Below, piece after piece: positions 26,001 to 35,006 of a DNA stretch of 64,000 bases; the first letter of the stretch is position 1, and each line of letters begins with the position of its first letter. Both the position numbers and the translations under genes were made by a program. The notes beneath the pieces were generated by a model, which saw nothing but the letters and a program-made list of their open reading frames with translations, was not told where the DNA came from and did not search any database. Location: positions 36,435,765-36,499,764 of the forward strand of contig NC_134514.1 of NCBI RefSeq assembly GCF_027942865.1, read 5' to 3'. This DNA comes from Odontesthes bonariensis (taxonomy: Eukaryota; Chordata; Actinopteri; Atheriniformes; Atherinopsidae).

Positions 26001-27277
26001 ATCTTTGGGTTATTATGTTCTTTTGTGGTCCGTCTTAGAATAATTTTGAATCATGAAAATGAAAGAATTGGTACTAAGCAGCTATTTGGAAAGAGGTCCT
26101 GTGATTAATGCTGGGAATAGTTTGAAACCAGCACTCACCTGTGCTAACCAGTGGGGGAAAAAGCAGAGGAATATCCTCACCGAGCTGATTAGTATGCTTT
26201 TTCCTCAGCCTAACTTCATTGTCTTACTTTGTTTTAAAAGAGCGCATTTTGCTTTACAGTCTTGCTTATTATTAATTATGGTTTAATGTCTCCTAGACTG
26301 TAATTCCAAAAGTTATAGGTGTCTATGGAGTTGTACAAAGTAGAGCTGCTGCCAATTCTAACTTTTCTTTTTCAAGAACTGGAATTGTCAACATACAGAA
26401 ATGTGATGGGTTTCACAGCTTTCTAAATAACTTACTGCACCAGATTAGACGGCCTTGAATTGGTAGAGTCAGTGCAAAATACTGTTTTCTATTAGTTTTC
26501 CAACACATCCCACTTCTGTAAAGACTGGACTTGTTAAGCAGAGTCAAATGAAACGCTCTTTTTAAAGTGTTGAAAACAGTTTGTTGTGCATAAAAGCTTC
26601 TCATTCAGAGGAAGCTCTTGTGGATGCATGGAGGCAAAATGGCCACTCTTAGAGTTGAACCTGTTCTCCACAGACAGAAAGACGGGTCCCGGACTGATGG
26701 ACACGGTGCTGCCCAGCACCCTCTCATCTTTGGAAAACCTGTCAATCTGCATGAAGGATGGGAAGGAGGATGGGGGTAAATATGCTGCCTTATTTGTGAT
26801 GAGTGACCCCATTAAAGCACTATGCTGTTGCACTGCAGCATGATGACCTTCTTGTGGTTGTGTGTGTGCATGATGTGCAGGGATCGAATTGGACAAGCTT
26901 GATGCAGAGATGATCAAGCTGCTGGCCTATCAAAGGATCCAGCAGCTCTTCCCCCCCAAAGTACCCAGCACTCCACTCCTCCCAGCCATCAGCGCCAGCT
27001 CAAAGATCCCATCACCGTACCCTGACAGTAAGACACCTACTGTTGTTCATCTGTTGCCAACTCTCTCGTATTTAGAGTTTTTTTTTTTGTTTTGAGGTCT
27101 AAAAGCTGCACCTTCTCTCCAGGTCAAAAGAAGGTGCAGGCCCGAGCTGTCTTCTACCCTCTGACGGGGAAGGGAGGAGCTGTCAGTATGTGCTACAGGA
27201 CATTATACATAGGATCCGGTAAGATGTGCCGACATGCCTTCTGTTCCATTCTCTGCAGTCCACTGAATCCTACATCA

Positions 27278-27322
<45 letters not shown>

Positions 27323-30300
27323 GGAAACCTTGTTTGATCTTAAAACCAGCATTATCCAACACTATTCCACTGATTTGGGAAGCAGGAAGCTTTTACTGAA
27401 CTTTAAAGGGACACTATGTAATATATTAAGTAATTTATTATCTCAAATCAACATATTCATTCATAAATTAGTCCTCATTGGTGTAAAATTATCTCTGTCA
27501 AAAATCTCAATTATCCTCCTGAGTGAAGAATAACTTGTCTGTATCTACATGGAGCGGGCAAGCTCTATGGAGGCTGCCATGTCCTTCCGGTCTATGAAAA
27601 ACGACGAAGTGCCGAGAGTGACATAAAGCACTTCGAATCACGTTTTCCCCATTTTGACGTCACGTTTGCACGCAGGTATAAACAGAGCCAGTCTACACCA
27701 TTAGACATTCTCTGGCATAAAACAGCCTGAACGGCCTGCACTTTTGTTCGCAATGGAAGACCATAGTTATGCCACGCCACAGGAGAAGCACTTAGTGGTA
27801 AGGTACCGCCTGCCGTAGTTCAACGCACATTTGAAAACGCGAGGCGCTAGAGAGCAAATTTATTCGACTTTTGCACCACTAGATGGGGGAAGAAATTACA
27901 CAGTGTCCCTTTAAAGACCAATTTAGACAAAAGAAGAATGCCATTGCAAACAGGAATGGTGCAGAAAATGGTTTGGGCCCCATTCAGTGGTCACCAAGGT
28001 TTAAGAAGCATGAAATTGGCTGTTGTGGCCCCTTGGAGGCCTTGGCTGTTGTGGCCCCCTGGAGGCCTTGGCTGTTGTGGCCCCCTGGAGGCCTTGGCTG
28101 TTGTGGCCCCCTGGAGGCCTTGGCTGTTGTGGCCCCCTGGAGGCCTTGGCAGTTGTGGCCCCCTGGAGGCCTTGGCAGTTGTGGCCCCCTGGAGGCCTTG
28201 GCAGTTGTGGCCCCCTGGAGGCCTTAGCAGTTGTGGCCCCCTGGAGGCCTTGGCAGTTGTGGCCCCCTGTACCTCTCGGTGAACGGACTGCAGTCTCCCT
28301 TCTTTCCGACCGACCCGTCCCTCCCCAAAGTCATTGCATCTCAGCAGACTTCTCGTGGTGTCGTGAACTGCACTTTCCAGCACTGCAGAGGCCTAAAATG
28401 GCCTAAAATGGGTAGCAATAAAGGGGTCTGCCTTTTAGAGGCCGCTGAGGGTTTTTTGTTGTGTTGAAATGTAAAGAAGCATTATTTTTCTGCACTGACA
28501 AACATTAAAGTCATCTTCTGACAGTTCCTTTCTTTTCCCCCTGCTTGTGCTCAGACCATGTGAGTGTTTGTGAAATGCGTACTTGTGACCACTGCGTAGA
28601 AAGTAAAGCTTCCTCTTTCTCAGACCACTGTAACAGGAGACTCATACTGAAGTGGTGGCGCTGGTGCAATGCAACACTGTAAAGCCACAACTCACTAATC
28701 TGGTCCTTTTTCTCCACAAAGGTGCTGACATGGACGTGTGCCTTACCAACTATGGTCACTGCAGTTTTATATCGGGGAAACACGCCTGTATTTTTTACGA
28801 TGAGGTACGAGCTTCCACACTGTCGTAACATGCCTGTGCTTTAAAGTCATTCTGCAGAGCAAGTGTCGTAGACTTGATCTGATTTATTTTATTTTATTTT
28901 TTTCTTTAGAATACCAAGCATTACGAGCTGCTCAACTACAGCGAGCATGGTACCACAGTGGACAATGTGCTTTACTCGTGTGACTTCTCTGAGAAGGCTT
29001 CACCATCTGCACCCAGTGGCCTGGTGGCCAAAGTCCAAGGCATTATCCGTGAGTACCCGTTTGGTTCAGTTACTCACTGAACTCTGGTCTATTTGCCCTC
29101 CAAGGATAATAGGTTTTCACCTATTAGCACAACACGTCGCACTGGATGTTCTGATGAGATGTTGTATAGTGCTCCACTCATGGCTCTTTCACACTACATG
29201 CCATATTCACTCATACAGCATGCTACACACTGCTTTGTTCTACTGAGAAACGCATCAATGTGGGGTTCAGTGTCTTGCCCAAGGACACTTCAACTTGTGG
29301 CCCTGAGCCGGGAGTCGAACCATCGTCCTTCCTCCTGAGCTACAAAGCTCCAGCTCCTGTTCATTCTTGCTTCTCTGGGATACCTTTTCTCTCCTCCATT
29401 TTAATGTTAGGAATTAAGATGTAATCTGCAAAGAATAAATCACTTTCTAACTCCCTTTCATGGGCACACAGAAGTGTGAAGATGAAGAGGCACAAAAGGA
29501 AAAAAAAAAAGTGAAATTGTGAGGCCTGAATGGTGCTGGAACTAAATGAGGGAGCAGCAACCATCGAGGCTCACTGGGATAGGCCCCCTCTCTGTCAGTT
29601 CAGGGTGTTGGCAAAGTTTAAAATCTACAGAGAGTGGGAGTTAAATGAGTGCAACTCCAACCTGACTGCAGGTAGTTGGATCTCAGGGCCAGCAGTGTTA
29701 CTGTACATGAAGGGCCCAGCTGAAAAATGAAGTTTGAACATTCACTGCAGCGTCCGCAATGTGCTTTTGGGCAGCGGAGTTCTAATTTAAAAAAGAAGCA
29801 TTGATTCAGATGGAGCAGGGTGAAACTCTAAAGGCAGCTCAGTCCTATAGTTGTGTACGGTTTGTATTATTCCCAGAAAGTAGGCTGGTGGTCATTTTTG
29901 TTCTGCTTGGTCAGGTTGTTTCGGTCTTAGTCGGTGAAGTCTTAGTCTCTCATTTATAGAAGTGATTTGAGACATCGGCCTCCATCAGACTATAAAGGCT
30001 GTAAAGTCTCAGTTTCTCTGAGATGTGTGTGTATATACACACACACACATATATATATAGTAGAAGAACCGTTAACATGGGATAACTTGTTGCTGTAGTG
30101 GGCATTAAGATTAAGATTAAGATCCGATTTATTGGTCATGCATACACACGAAATTTGTCCTCTGCTTTTAACCCATCCAGGTTGGCACCTGTTGACACTC
30201 ACATGCACAGTCACACACTCAGAGACAGATGCCAACCTGGAGCGGTGGGCAGTCATTCAGCACCCGGGGAGCATGGGGGTACAGTGCCTTGCTCAAGGGC

Positions 30301-31287
30301 ACCTCGGCCGTGACAAGGAGGTGGGCTGACACTCCTCCAGCTGTCAGTTCCTCCAGTCTTTTTTTGAGTGGCGAGAGTGGGAATCGAACCGCCAACTTTC
30401 CGGCATGGTGCCTTTGCTTAGGAGCTCATGTGACTGCTCCAGTATGTTCGTTAGCAGGACTGCTTTAAAGGTTCTGGACAGATTTCACGAACAATGGCCC
30501 AACTTTGACTCGCCTGTTATGCACATCTGGATCTGCACCCAAGATGTATTTGAAGGATTCTTTTTACTAATGCAAGGCAGGACTCATATTTTACACCACA
30601 TAGTGACAAATCCATATAAAAACACGAGTGATAATAAAATTTCTGACTTTGTATTTTATCACGAGTTCAAAATCCTAAATGTGGTTTAACAAAATGAGAA
30701 TTCTATACTTTTTAATGAAATGGAAAATTCCAAATCAAATGGTCTTTAACAGAATGGTGTTGTTGGTTTGATTGTCATCACTGCTGGTTGCTGCCTAACT
30801 TGTGGTGATGGGATTATTTCTGATTGGTCGTCTGTCTGTTGTGTGTGCAGGTCGCAGTAAGAAGCGTCAGCAGGGCGAAGGTCCCAGCCCGGTTGTGGGC
30901 TTGCTGCCGGTGGGTGGAGTGATGAGCTGCCAGCCTCAGGGCAGTGTGGAGCCGCCATGTAGCTGTAAGGCGAGCAGCTCCAGCCTGATTGGAGGTAGTG
31001 GGGCGGGGTGGGAGGGCACAGCCCTGCTCCACCATGGCAGCTACATCAAACTTGGCTGCCTCCAGTTTGTCTTTAGCATCACTGAGTTTGTCAGTAAGCA
31101 GCCCAAAGAGGAGCAGACTGTTACGCCCGCTGCCAGTTGCACAAGCACCATCACCATCCCCACCACCACCTCGACACCACCACCCAGCACTGCCACCACG
31201 AGCAGCCCTTCCAGCCAGGATGAGGCTGACACTGAAACTGTCCCTTCCCACCAAGTGCCCGTGTTGCGCTCCAACTCTGTCCCATAA
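15896..31287 (+). CDS. phf12: PHD finger protein 12 (Pf1), complete, 15 coding exons
   Basis: Coding exons: 15896-15949, 16234-16415, 18289-18361, 18609-19065, 21697-21817, 21903-22035, 22133-22297, 24397-24540, 25256-25934, 26674-26775, 26881-27027, 27123-27218, 28722-28804, 28910-29048, 30851-31287. They sum to 3012 bp (1003 codons plus stop), about the size of human PHF12. All junctions are GT-AG and in frame. PHD1 spans C55-C98 (C55, C58, C67, C70, H75, C78, C95, C98). A basic stretch follows (R101-K108), which in Pf1 binds phosphoinositides. The SIN3-interaction helix [17 protein letters not shown] is at 229-245, PHD2 at C291-H335, and the FHA-like region at about 770-835 ([20 protein letters not shown]). 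The C-terminus ends VLRSNSVP. Pf1 is a nuclear corepressor subunit linking SIN3-HDAC and MRG15/TLE. The ATG at 15896 has a good context (A at -3, G at +4). Exon 9 is the least conserved, low-complexity part. Confidence 0.97.
16949..17148. mobile_element. MITE in phf12 intron 2 (200 bp)
   Basis: The ends GTACGGAAGAGTATTAGG and the complement of CCTAATACTTTTCCGTAC form near-perfect inverted repeats of about 30 bp. They are flanked by AATAT on both sides (16944-16948 and 17149-17153). The core repeats GAGAATAAAGT. The superfamily is not certain. Confidence 0.75.
17154..18288. other. phf12 intron 2 remainder, nothing recognised
   Basis: No repeat family or exon was recognised here. A polypyrimidine run of T (18264-18280) precedes the exon 3 acceptor. 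Confidence 0.5.
19385..21535 (-). mobile_element. CR1/Rex-like LINE, ORF2 remnant in phf12 intron 4
   Basis: On the minus strand the reverse transcriptase reads [10 protein letters not shown] (about 21235), [19 protein letters not shown] and [18 protein letters not shown] (20830-20680), [14 protein letters not shown] (20610), then a C-terminal domain with [15 protein letters not shown] (about 20090), [16 protein letters not shown] and [17 protein letters not shown] (19690). These are standard jockey/CR1-group motifs. Several hundred residues, including the catalytic YxDD region, are missing between 20610 and 20400. The stretch of about 20850-21225 does not read as LINE and appears to be an insertion. 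The copy is dead. Confidence 0.8.
22536..23081. mobile_element. TTAA-site MITE in phf12 intron 7 (left of a pair)
   Basis: The left end GGGGAAGTTTG follows TTAA (22532-22535); the right end AATTCCCCT precedes TTAA (23082-23085). Homopolymer runs adjoin both ends (T and A stretches, 30 or more A at 23046-23074), suggesting slippage inside the inverted repeats. It shares its right TTAA with the next MITE. Confidence 0.6.
23086..23637. mobile_element. TTAA-site MITE in phf12 intron 7 (right of a pair)
   Basis: The ends AGGTAGGGTAGGAGATC and the complement of CCCCTACCCCGCCT are flanked by TTAA (23082-23085 and 23638-23641). Internally there is a strong hairpin, ATCCAATCATTGTGAAC / GTTCACAATGATTGGAT, around 23450-23488. 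It is non-autonomous. Confidence 0.7.
23748..24335 (-). mobile_element. L1/Tx1-type LINE, 5'-truncated 3' end in phf12 intron 7
   Basis: On the minus strand it encodes the conserved L1-group C-terminus: [20 protein letters not shown] (Cys-x3-Cys then HIFW), [34 protein letters not shown] and [18 protein letters not shown], ending at 23905. A short 3' UTR and an A-rich tail (T runs at 23748-23776 on the plus strand) follow. One frameshift is visible near 24100. The structure fits a 5'-truncated target-primed insertion. Confidence 0.85.
24600..25190. mobile_element. hAT MITE in phf12 intron 8
   Basis: The ends CAGGGCTGGGTGAT and the complement of ATCGCCCAGCCTTA form inverted repeats. They are flanked by the 8-bp duplication CTTTTAAC (24592-24599 and 25191-25198), the hAT hallmark. 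It has no coding capacity (591 bp). Confidence 0.85.
25935..26673. other. phf12 intron 9, nothing recognised
   Basis: Plain AT-rich intron. No repeat motif or cryptic exon was recognised. Confidence 0.5.
27279..27321 (+). repeat. (ATT)n microsatellite
   Basis: An uninterrupted run of about 14 ATT units in phf12 intron 12. Confidence 0.95.
27407..27910. mobile_element. TTAA-site DNA element, copy 1 (phf12 intron 12)
   Basis: The ends AGGGACACTATGTAAT and ACACAGTGTCCCT are inverted and flanked by TTAA (27403-27406, 27911-27914). It is 504 bp. Inside, a short frame from ATG at 27753 ([15 protein letters not shown]) ends at a GTAAGG donor-like site, perhaps a relic of an autonomous element's first exon. 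A second, inverted copy is at 46804-47644. The TTAA site and AGGG end suggest a Kolobok-like group. Confidence 0.8.
28017..28268 (+). repeat. 26-bp GC-rich minisatellite in phf12 intron 12
   Basis: About 9.7 copies of a 26-bp unit built on TTGTGGCCCCCTGGAGGCCT, with single-base variants (CTTGGAGG in the first unit; GCTGTT in the early units and GCAGTT in the later ones). Because 26 is not a multiple of 3, three frames per strand cycle through the same peptides and stay open; the resulting 114-130 codon frames are artefacts, not genes. Confidence 0.95.
29220..29345 (+). repeat. tRNA-like dispersed repeat module
   Basis: GTTCAGTGTCTTGCCCAAGG, ACACTTCAACTTGTGG and GGGAGTCGAACCATC are the same module as at 349-450, here in phf12 intron 14. 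It resembles a degenerate tRNA but has no cloverleaf integrity. Confidence 0.55.
30102..30430 (-). mobile_element. tRNA-derived SINE (family A) in phf12 intron 14
   Basis: On the minus strand it has GGTTGGCGGTTCGATT-type box B (30380-30402 region), CTCCAGGTTGGCATCTGTCT, and a tail AATAAATCGGATCTTAATC followed by repeated TTAATC at 30102-30125. It is longer than the copy at 11325 because it keeps the body TGCCCTTGAGCAAGGCACTG. Confidence 0.8.
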
Positions 31288-32190
31288 CCGGCACAGGAAG
31301 CATACCCCCCCTCCTTTTCTTTTGCACCTTCCAAGTCACATTGAAGGGAAAACTGCACAGCTGGTTGGTCAACAGGGAAAAGTTTATTTTTCATTTTTAA
31401 TGGTTTATATCTTTGCATGAACTTGAAGTACTATTGACAATCTCTTGTTTGTGAATGACTGACAGTAACCTTGAGTTCACTTCAGACCATTAGGACTTTT
31501 GAGCGAGCATTATTTATCTGGGCTCAATATTTTTATTTTTTTGCCAGTATATTAGTTTTGTGTGATGTAACCTTAATATGTCAGTCAGTCCATTTAGCAC
31601 AACACTTTTTATTTTGTAGTATTGAATTCCACACATTCTCATTTCTTTTGCTGCTTTTGCACCACTGGTAGCTGTATATGTATGAAAACATACATGCTTA
31701 CACACTATATGTATATATTTATATATATTGTAAATATATATAATTCGGTGCCTCTCAATTGGAGAAACATTGGATTTCATGTAGATCTACCATTTTTTTT
31801 GGTTTTTAACTGTACAGTCCATGAAATTTGTGATACTGTGTAGAGTACCAGAAGTTTTGTGATTTAACAAAAACCTGTTCTTAGTCTGTACTTTCCGCTG
31901 TAGTCCATCTGTAAATAGCATTCTGGTTTTAGCACTCATTTTAACATCATGTGCTGCTCTGTATATTAGCACATATTTGTCTTTACCTGCTTGTCTGTTA
32001 AAACCTGTAAATACAGAAAGATTTTCTAATAACAAATTCAGTTCATGTTCTCTTATTTTCAGCCTCTGTGGCTTGACTTTTTGGATTTTGTCGGTTGGTT
32101 TTCTAAATTGTTGAACGAGTAAAGTCCTGAAAGTGGTTCTTGTTTATGTTTTAAAGGTACAGTAACTGGTGAAAATGCTACTGGACCTCC
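31288..32190 (+). other. phf12 3' UTR and downstream flank
   Basis: AT-rich sequence after the phf12 stop. No canonical AATAAA was found before 32190; the variant AATACA near 32011 is a candidate poly(A) signal. The UTR end therefore cannot be fixed. Confidence 0.4.
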
Positions 32191-32196
32191 GGGTTA

Positions 32197-32410
32197 AGGC
32201 CTCAGTATGCTATCCGTCTCCGTAGTCACGGAGAGGCTGTTAACCTTTCGAAGTTCTCCGTCGGGCTGTAATTTTGACCAAATGTTGACCGGCACAAAGT
32301 AAACTCTTTCAAAAATGGCGGTGTTGTTGTTCTGAGAGGAAGGAGCTAATTTTTTGGCCGACGCACGCAAGCGACGGAGAGCATCTCCATTGACGACCAT
32401 AAATCAGCCT
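32197..32410. mobile_element. Harbinger-type MITE (214 bp)
   Basis: The ends AGGCCTCAGTATGC and the complement of ATAAATCAGCCT share an AGGCxxxxT pattern. They are flanked by TTA on both sides (32194-32196, 32411-32413), the PIF/Harbinger target type. Confidence 0.6.
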
Positions 32411-32674
32411 TTAAGTTAATTAACATAAACTAAGGCATCTTTCTGTTAAAACGCATGGTCTTTGCATTCTACAGTTCACTTGAGTTTGATTTAATTGCGT
32501 TGAATGAATAAGATGCTTGCTGAGACCATTAAGTCGGTAATTTCATTGTTTGTCTCTGCAATGGCCCCATCATGGACTGCTGATCTGCCCAAGGTGTAGC
32601 CTGCCTCTCACCTGATGGCAGCTGGGATAGGCTCCAGACCTAACGGTTCAAACGGGTATTAGATTAGTCGGTAA

Positions 32675-32826
32675 GGAGTGGTCCGCGGCGTAGTGGGTTG
32701 AGCAGGAGCCCCATGAACAAGAGGCTATAGTCCTCGCTGCAGCTGGCCCTGGTTCGAGTGCTTCCTGTCTCTCTCCACTGTCCTATCCAATAAAGCCCCA
32801 AAATATATATATATATATATATATAT
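32675..32826 (+). mobile_element. tRNA-derived SINE (family B), internally deleted
   Basis: GGCGTAGTGGGTTGAGCAGG, GCAGCTGGCCCTGGTTCGAG, then directly TTCCTGTCTCTCTCC and CAATAAAGCCCC with an (AT)n tail. The TTTGCTGCATG block present in the other copies is missing. Confidence 0.8.
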
Positions 32827-33431
32827 AAAAATGAATCGGTAACTTGTAATGGTTCCACTTTCCTCACTGATCACTCAGACTGAAAGGCCAAAAAGGATGA
32901 GGAAAGCTCATCTCAGTTACTATGTGGTTGTAAATTATAATACTGTTAGAATCAGCTGATAAACTTAAGACAATCTCCATGGAAGGTTTGCCAAAATTTA
33001 TGCTGTGTTATGTCCTTCACATTCCCTAAGATAGAACAAAAGTGAGCTGTTTTGTCCCAACAAACATACCTGCTGTATGTCCGCTAACAGCTGATGTCAC
33101 TGAAAGGTCATTGGGCCTGATGCAAGAACCATTCCTACGCACAGATTTGTTCTTAAATCGTGTGTACGAGTGATTTAAGAGAATTTGCGCATTCACCAAT
33201 CTTTTCGTATTTACAGAATTTACAGAGTGATCCAGAGCTGTCATAGGAGTTTCCTAAAATAGTCCACTGTTATAGGGCTCGGGCACGTGACGTCACTACG
33301 TGAGCGGCGGCCATACTGGAGGCTCAGAACTGTTTTGTTTACATTGTTTTCCACTGCGCGCAGACGTACTCCCGCCTGGTCTCGGAACTTTCTTCGTTGG
33401 TTTATCTATTTTACTTATTGTCTTTGCCACT

Positions 33432-33672
33432 ATGGTCGCACGTTGCTGTGTCGTGGGGTGCAATAGCGTAAGCCGTGACAGGAATGGGGGGGAAATCAAA
33501 AATGGTTTATCTTTTTACCGGTTTCCTGCTTGGAGGCGCACCCACGGAGACCAAGTGTCCGAGATAACAAAGCGTCGTCGACTAGCATGGATCGCTGCTG
33601 TAAGACGACCAAAAATAACTTTCCACTCAATCCCGGTGTCGATGAGAGTGTGTGCTCTGCATTTTCATTCTG
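33432..33672 (+). pseudogene. THAP-domain exon of ISL2EU transposase
   Basis: ATG at 33432 opens MVARCCVVGCNSVSRD, and the exon ends CALHFHSG at a GTAAGT donor. The C-x4-C ... C-x2-H spacing and the F-x-RFPAW segment are the C2CH zinc module of THAP domains, the DNA-binding part of this transposase class. The reading frame is intact within the exon, but the rest of the gene is gone. Confidence 0.8.
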
Positions 33673-33744
33673 GTAAGTTACAGACTTTTGTGTGCTGAGG
33701 TAAAGATCCCCGCCTTCACAAGAGGACACTGTCAGTTGGAAGCA

Positions 33745-33838
33745 AGGGATGTCTCAATGGGTTAAAAGCGGAGGACAAATTTCGTGTGTATGCATGTATA
33801 CATGACAATAAATCTGATCTTACTCTTAATCTTAATTT
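33745..33838 (+). mobile_element. 5'-truncated SINE (family A) inside ISL2EU
   Basis: Only the 3' part is present: GGTTAAAAGCGGAGGACAAA, TGACAATAAATCTGATCTTA, CTTAATCTTAAT. It matches the ends of the copies at 11325 and 56547. Confidence 0.75.
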
Positions 33839-33866
33839 AATGTGGAAAATTGCCCATCTCCAAATT

Positions 33867-34036
33867 CACATGGAAAGGGCGATTGGAACTGTCAGAAACA
33901 ATACACCTTTTTGTCAGCAAAAGTACCTATCAACATAGTTTTGCCATGCGAAGGTGAAGACAAAACATTCTTTGACAAGATTGTGTCTGTATGTTGTACT
34001 CTGACCACCATGAGCAGGAGTGTTGTGCAAAGTTGA
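33867..34036 (+). pseudogene. DDE transposase C-terminus remnant (ISL2EU)
   Basis: HMERAIGTVRN is the conserved helix of DDE superfamily 4 transposases. After one frameshift near 33910 it continues VPINIVLPCEGEDKTF and KIVSVCCTLTT, like the family's C-terminal VCCALTN block. Catalytic aspartates are missing. Confidence 0.7.
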
Positions 34037-34133
34037 AGTCGTCTGAAATAAATATGCTTTGAGATACAGCCAAGTGTGTGTGTTTCATTATTTATTTACA
34101 AGTAGAGTAACATGACAAAAGTGTAAAGTGTCA

Positions 34134-34455
34134 TTATAATTGAAACTGTTGCAAAGTATAAGCACTGACACCACATACTATATACGCAATTATGTCCGAA
34201 AGGGTGAACTTAGGCAGTAAATCTTCGTCGACAATCCATTCCTTGCTCGGTATTTCATAAGGGTCCAGTCCGTTTATAACGCCAATCTTCTGTATGTACC
34301 GATCTCTGGCTTCCTTCTGTAATGTATCCCGGTATATCCCACATCCTTTCTTCGATTTTAACATGCTTTTCTCTCACTTTTCTCTCACTGTTTGGTCCTT
34401 GATCTCCGTCTTGCCTCAGGGTTTGTTTACGAGATTGTGCCTCCAATATGGCGAC
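34134..34455 (-). pseudogene. N-terminal remnant of the ISL2EU YqaJ-type nuclease gene
   Basis: The minus-strand peptide RYIQKIGVINGLDPYEIPSK, then EWIVDEDLLPKFTLSDIIAY and GVSAYTLQQF, resembles the start of YqaJ-family proteins encoded by ISL2EU elements. It stops at 34134; the nuclease core is absent. Confidence 0.6.
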
Positions 34456-35006
34456 CATATCCCAGAATGCAACGCGTGTGCCCGAGCCCTATTCCAATCA
34501 AGTTTGCTTGACTAATGGATTGTATATTTAATTACTTTGAAGCAAACATAAATAAATATATACATTATACCCTATAATGATGCTGACATTATTCTGTTTG
34601 ACTTAAATTATGCAATAATTGAAGGTTCATTTGCAATACTTTTTGCGAGATCTCGCAACAACAACAAAAAAATCCCTCCATGTCCCTTTAGGGGCTCCGT
34701 ATTTACACACTTTTTCCCAAGTTAAAGAGCGTTTGTTGAATCTGACGTGGCGTGTTCGAACGAGACCTTCGTACGAAAAAAGTAAGAGAAATTTAGAATA
34801 AAAATACGAAAATGTTCTTGCATGAGGCCCATTGTGACTTATATGGTCCGTCCTGGGTATTCCAGTTTCTCCGCCTTGCTGTAATCTGATAACAGCCATG
34901 CCCAGACAGGAAAAAGGTGTGTTTTCTGGAATGGGTGAGCCCAAAGCAAAAACTGCTCCACTGCTAAAGTGGAGCTCATATTCTGTGAGGCTCAAACACG
35001 GGAACG

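Larger units (their letters stand above)
33272..34492. mobile_element. Internally deleted ISL2EU transposon
   Basis: The ends ATAGGGCTCGGGCAC and GTGCCCGAGCCCTAT are perfect 15-bp inverted repeats. Inside are three coding remnants in the arrangement known for ISL2EU: a THAP exon and a DDE C-terminus on the plus strand, and the start of a YqaJ-type nuclease gene on the minus strand. Most of both genes is deleted. A SINE tail sits between the first two remnants. Confidence 0.8.
33113..34830. mobile_element. Outer MITE split by an ISL2EU element
   Basis: The ends GGGCCTGATGCAAGAAC and the complement of GTTCTTGCATGAGGCCC are inverted, with ATT on both flanks (33110-33112, 34831-34833). The outer sequence is only 33113-33271 and 34493-34830; the middle is the ISL2EU insertion. 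The 3-bp duplication suggests a Harbinger-like group. Confidence 0.65.

Noticed and set aside
27883..28406. Long overlapping open frames (114-130 codons) on both strands
   Set aside because: They are produced by the 26-bp minisatellite, whose length rotates frames; there is no start context, domain or conservation.
30802..31287. 161-codon frame starting before the last phf12 exon
   Set aside because: The coding part starts at the acceptor at 30851; the upstream ATG is intronic.
31041..31418. Minus-strand frames opposite the last phf12 exon
   Set aside because: They are shadows of the conserved exon, with no splice or family support.
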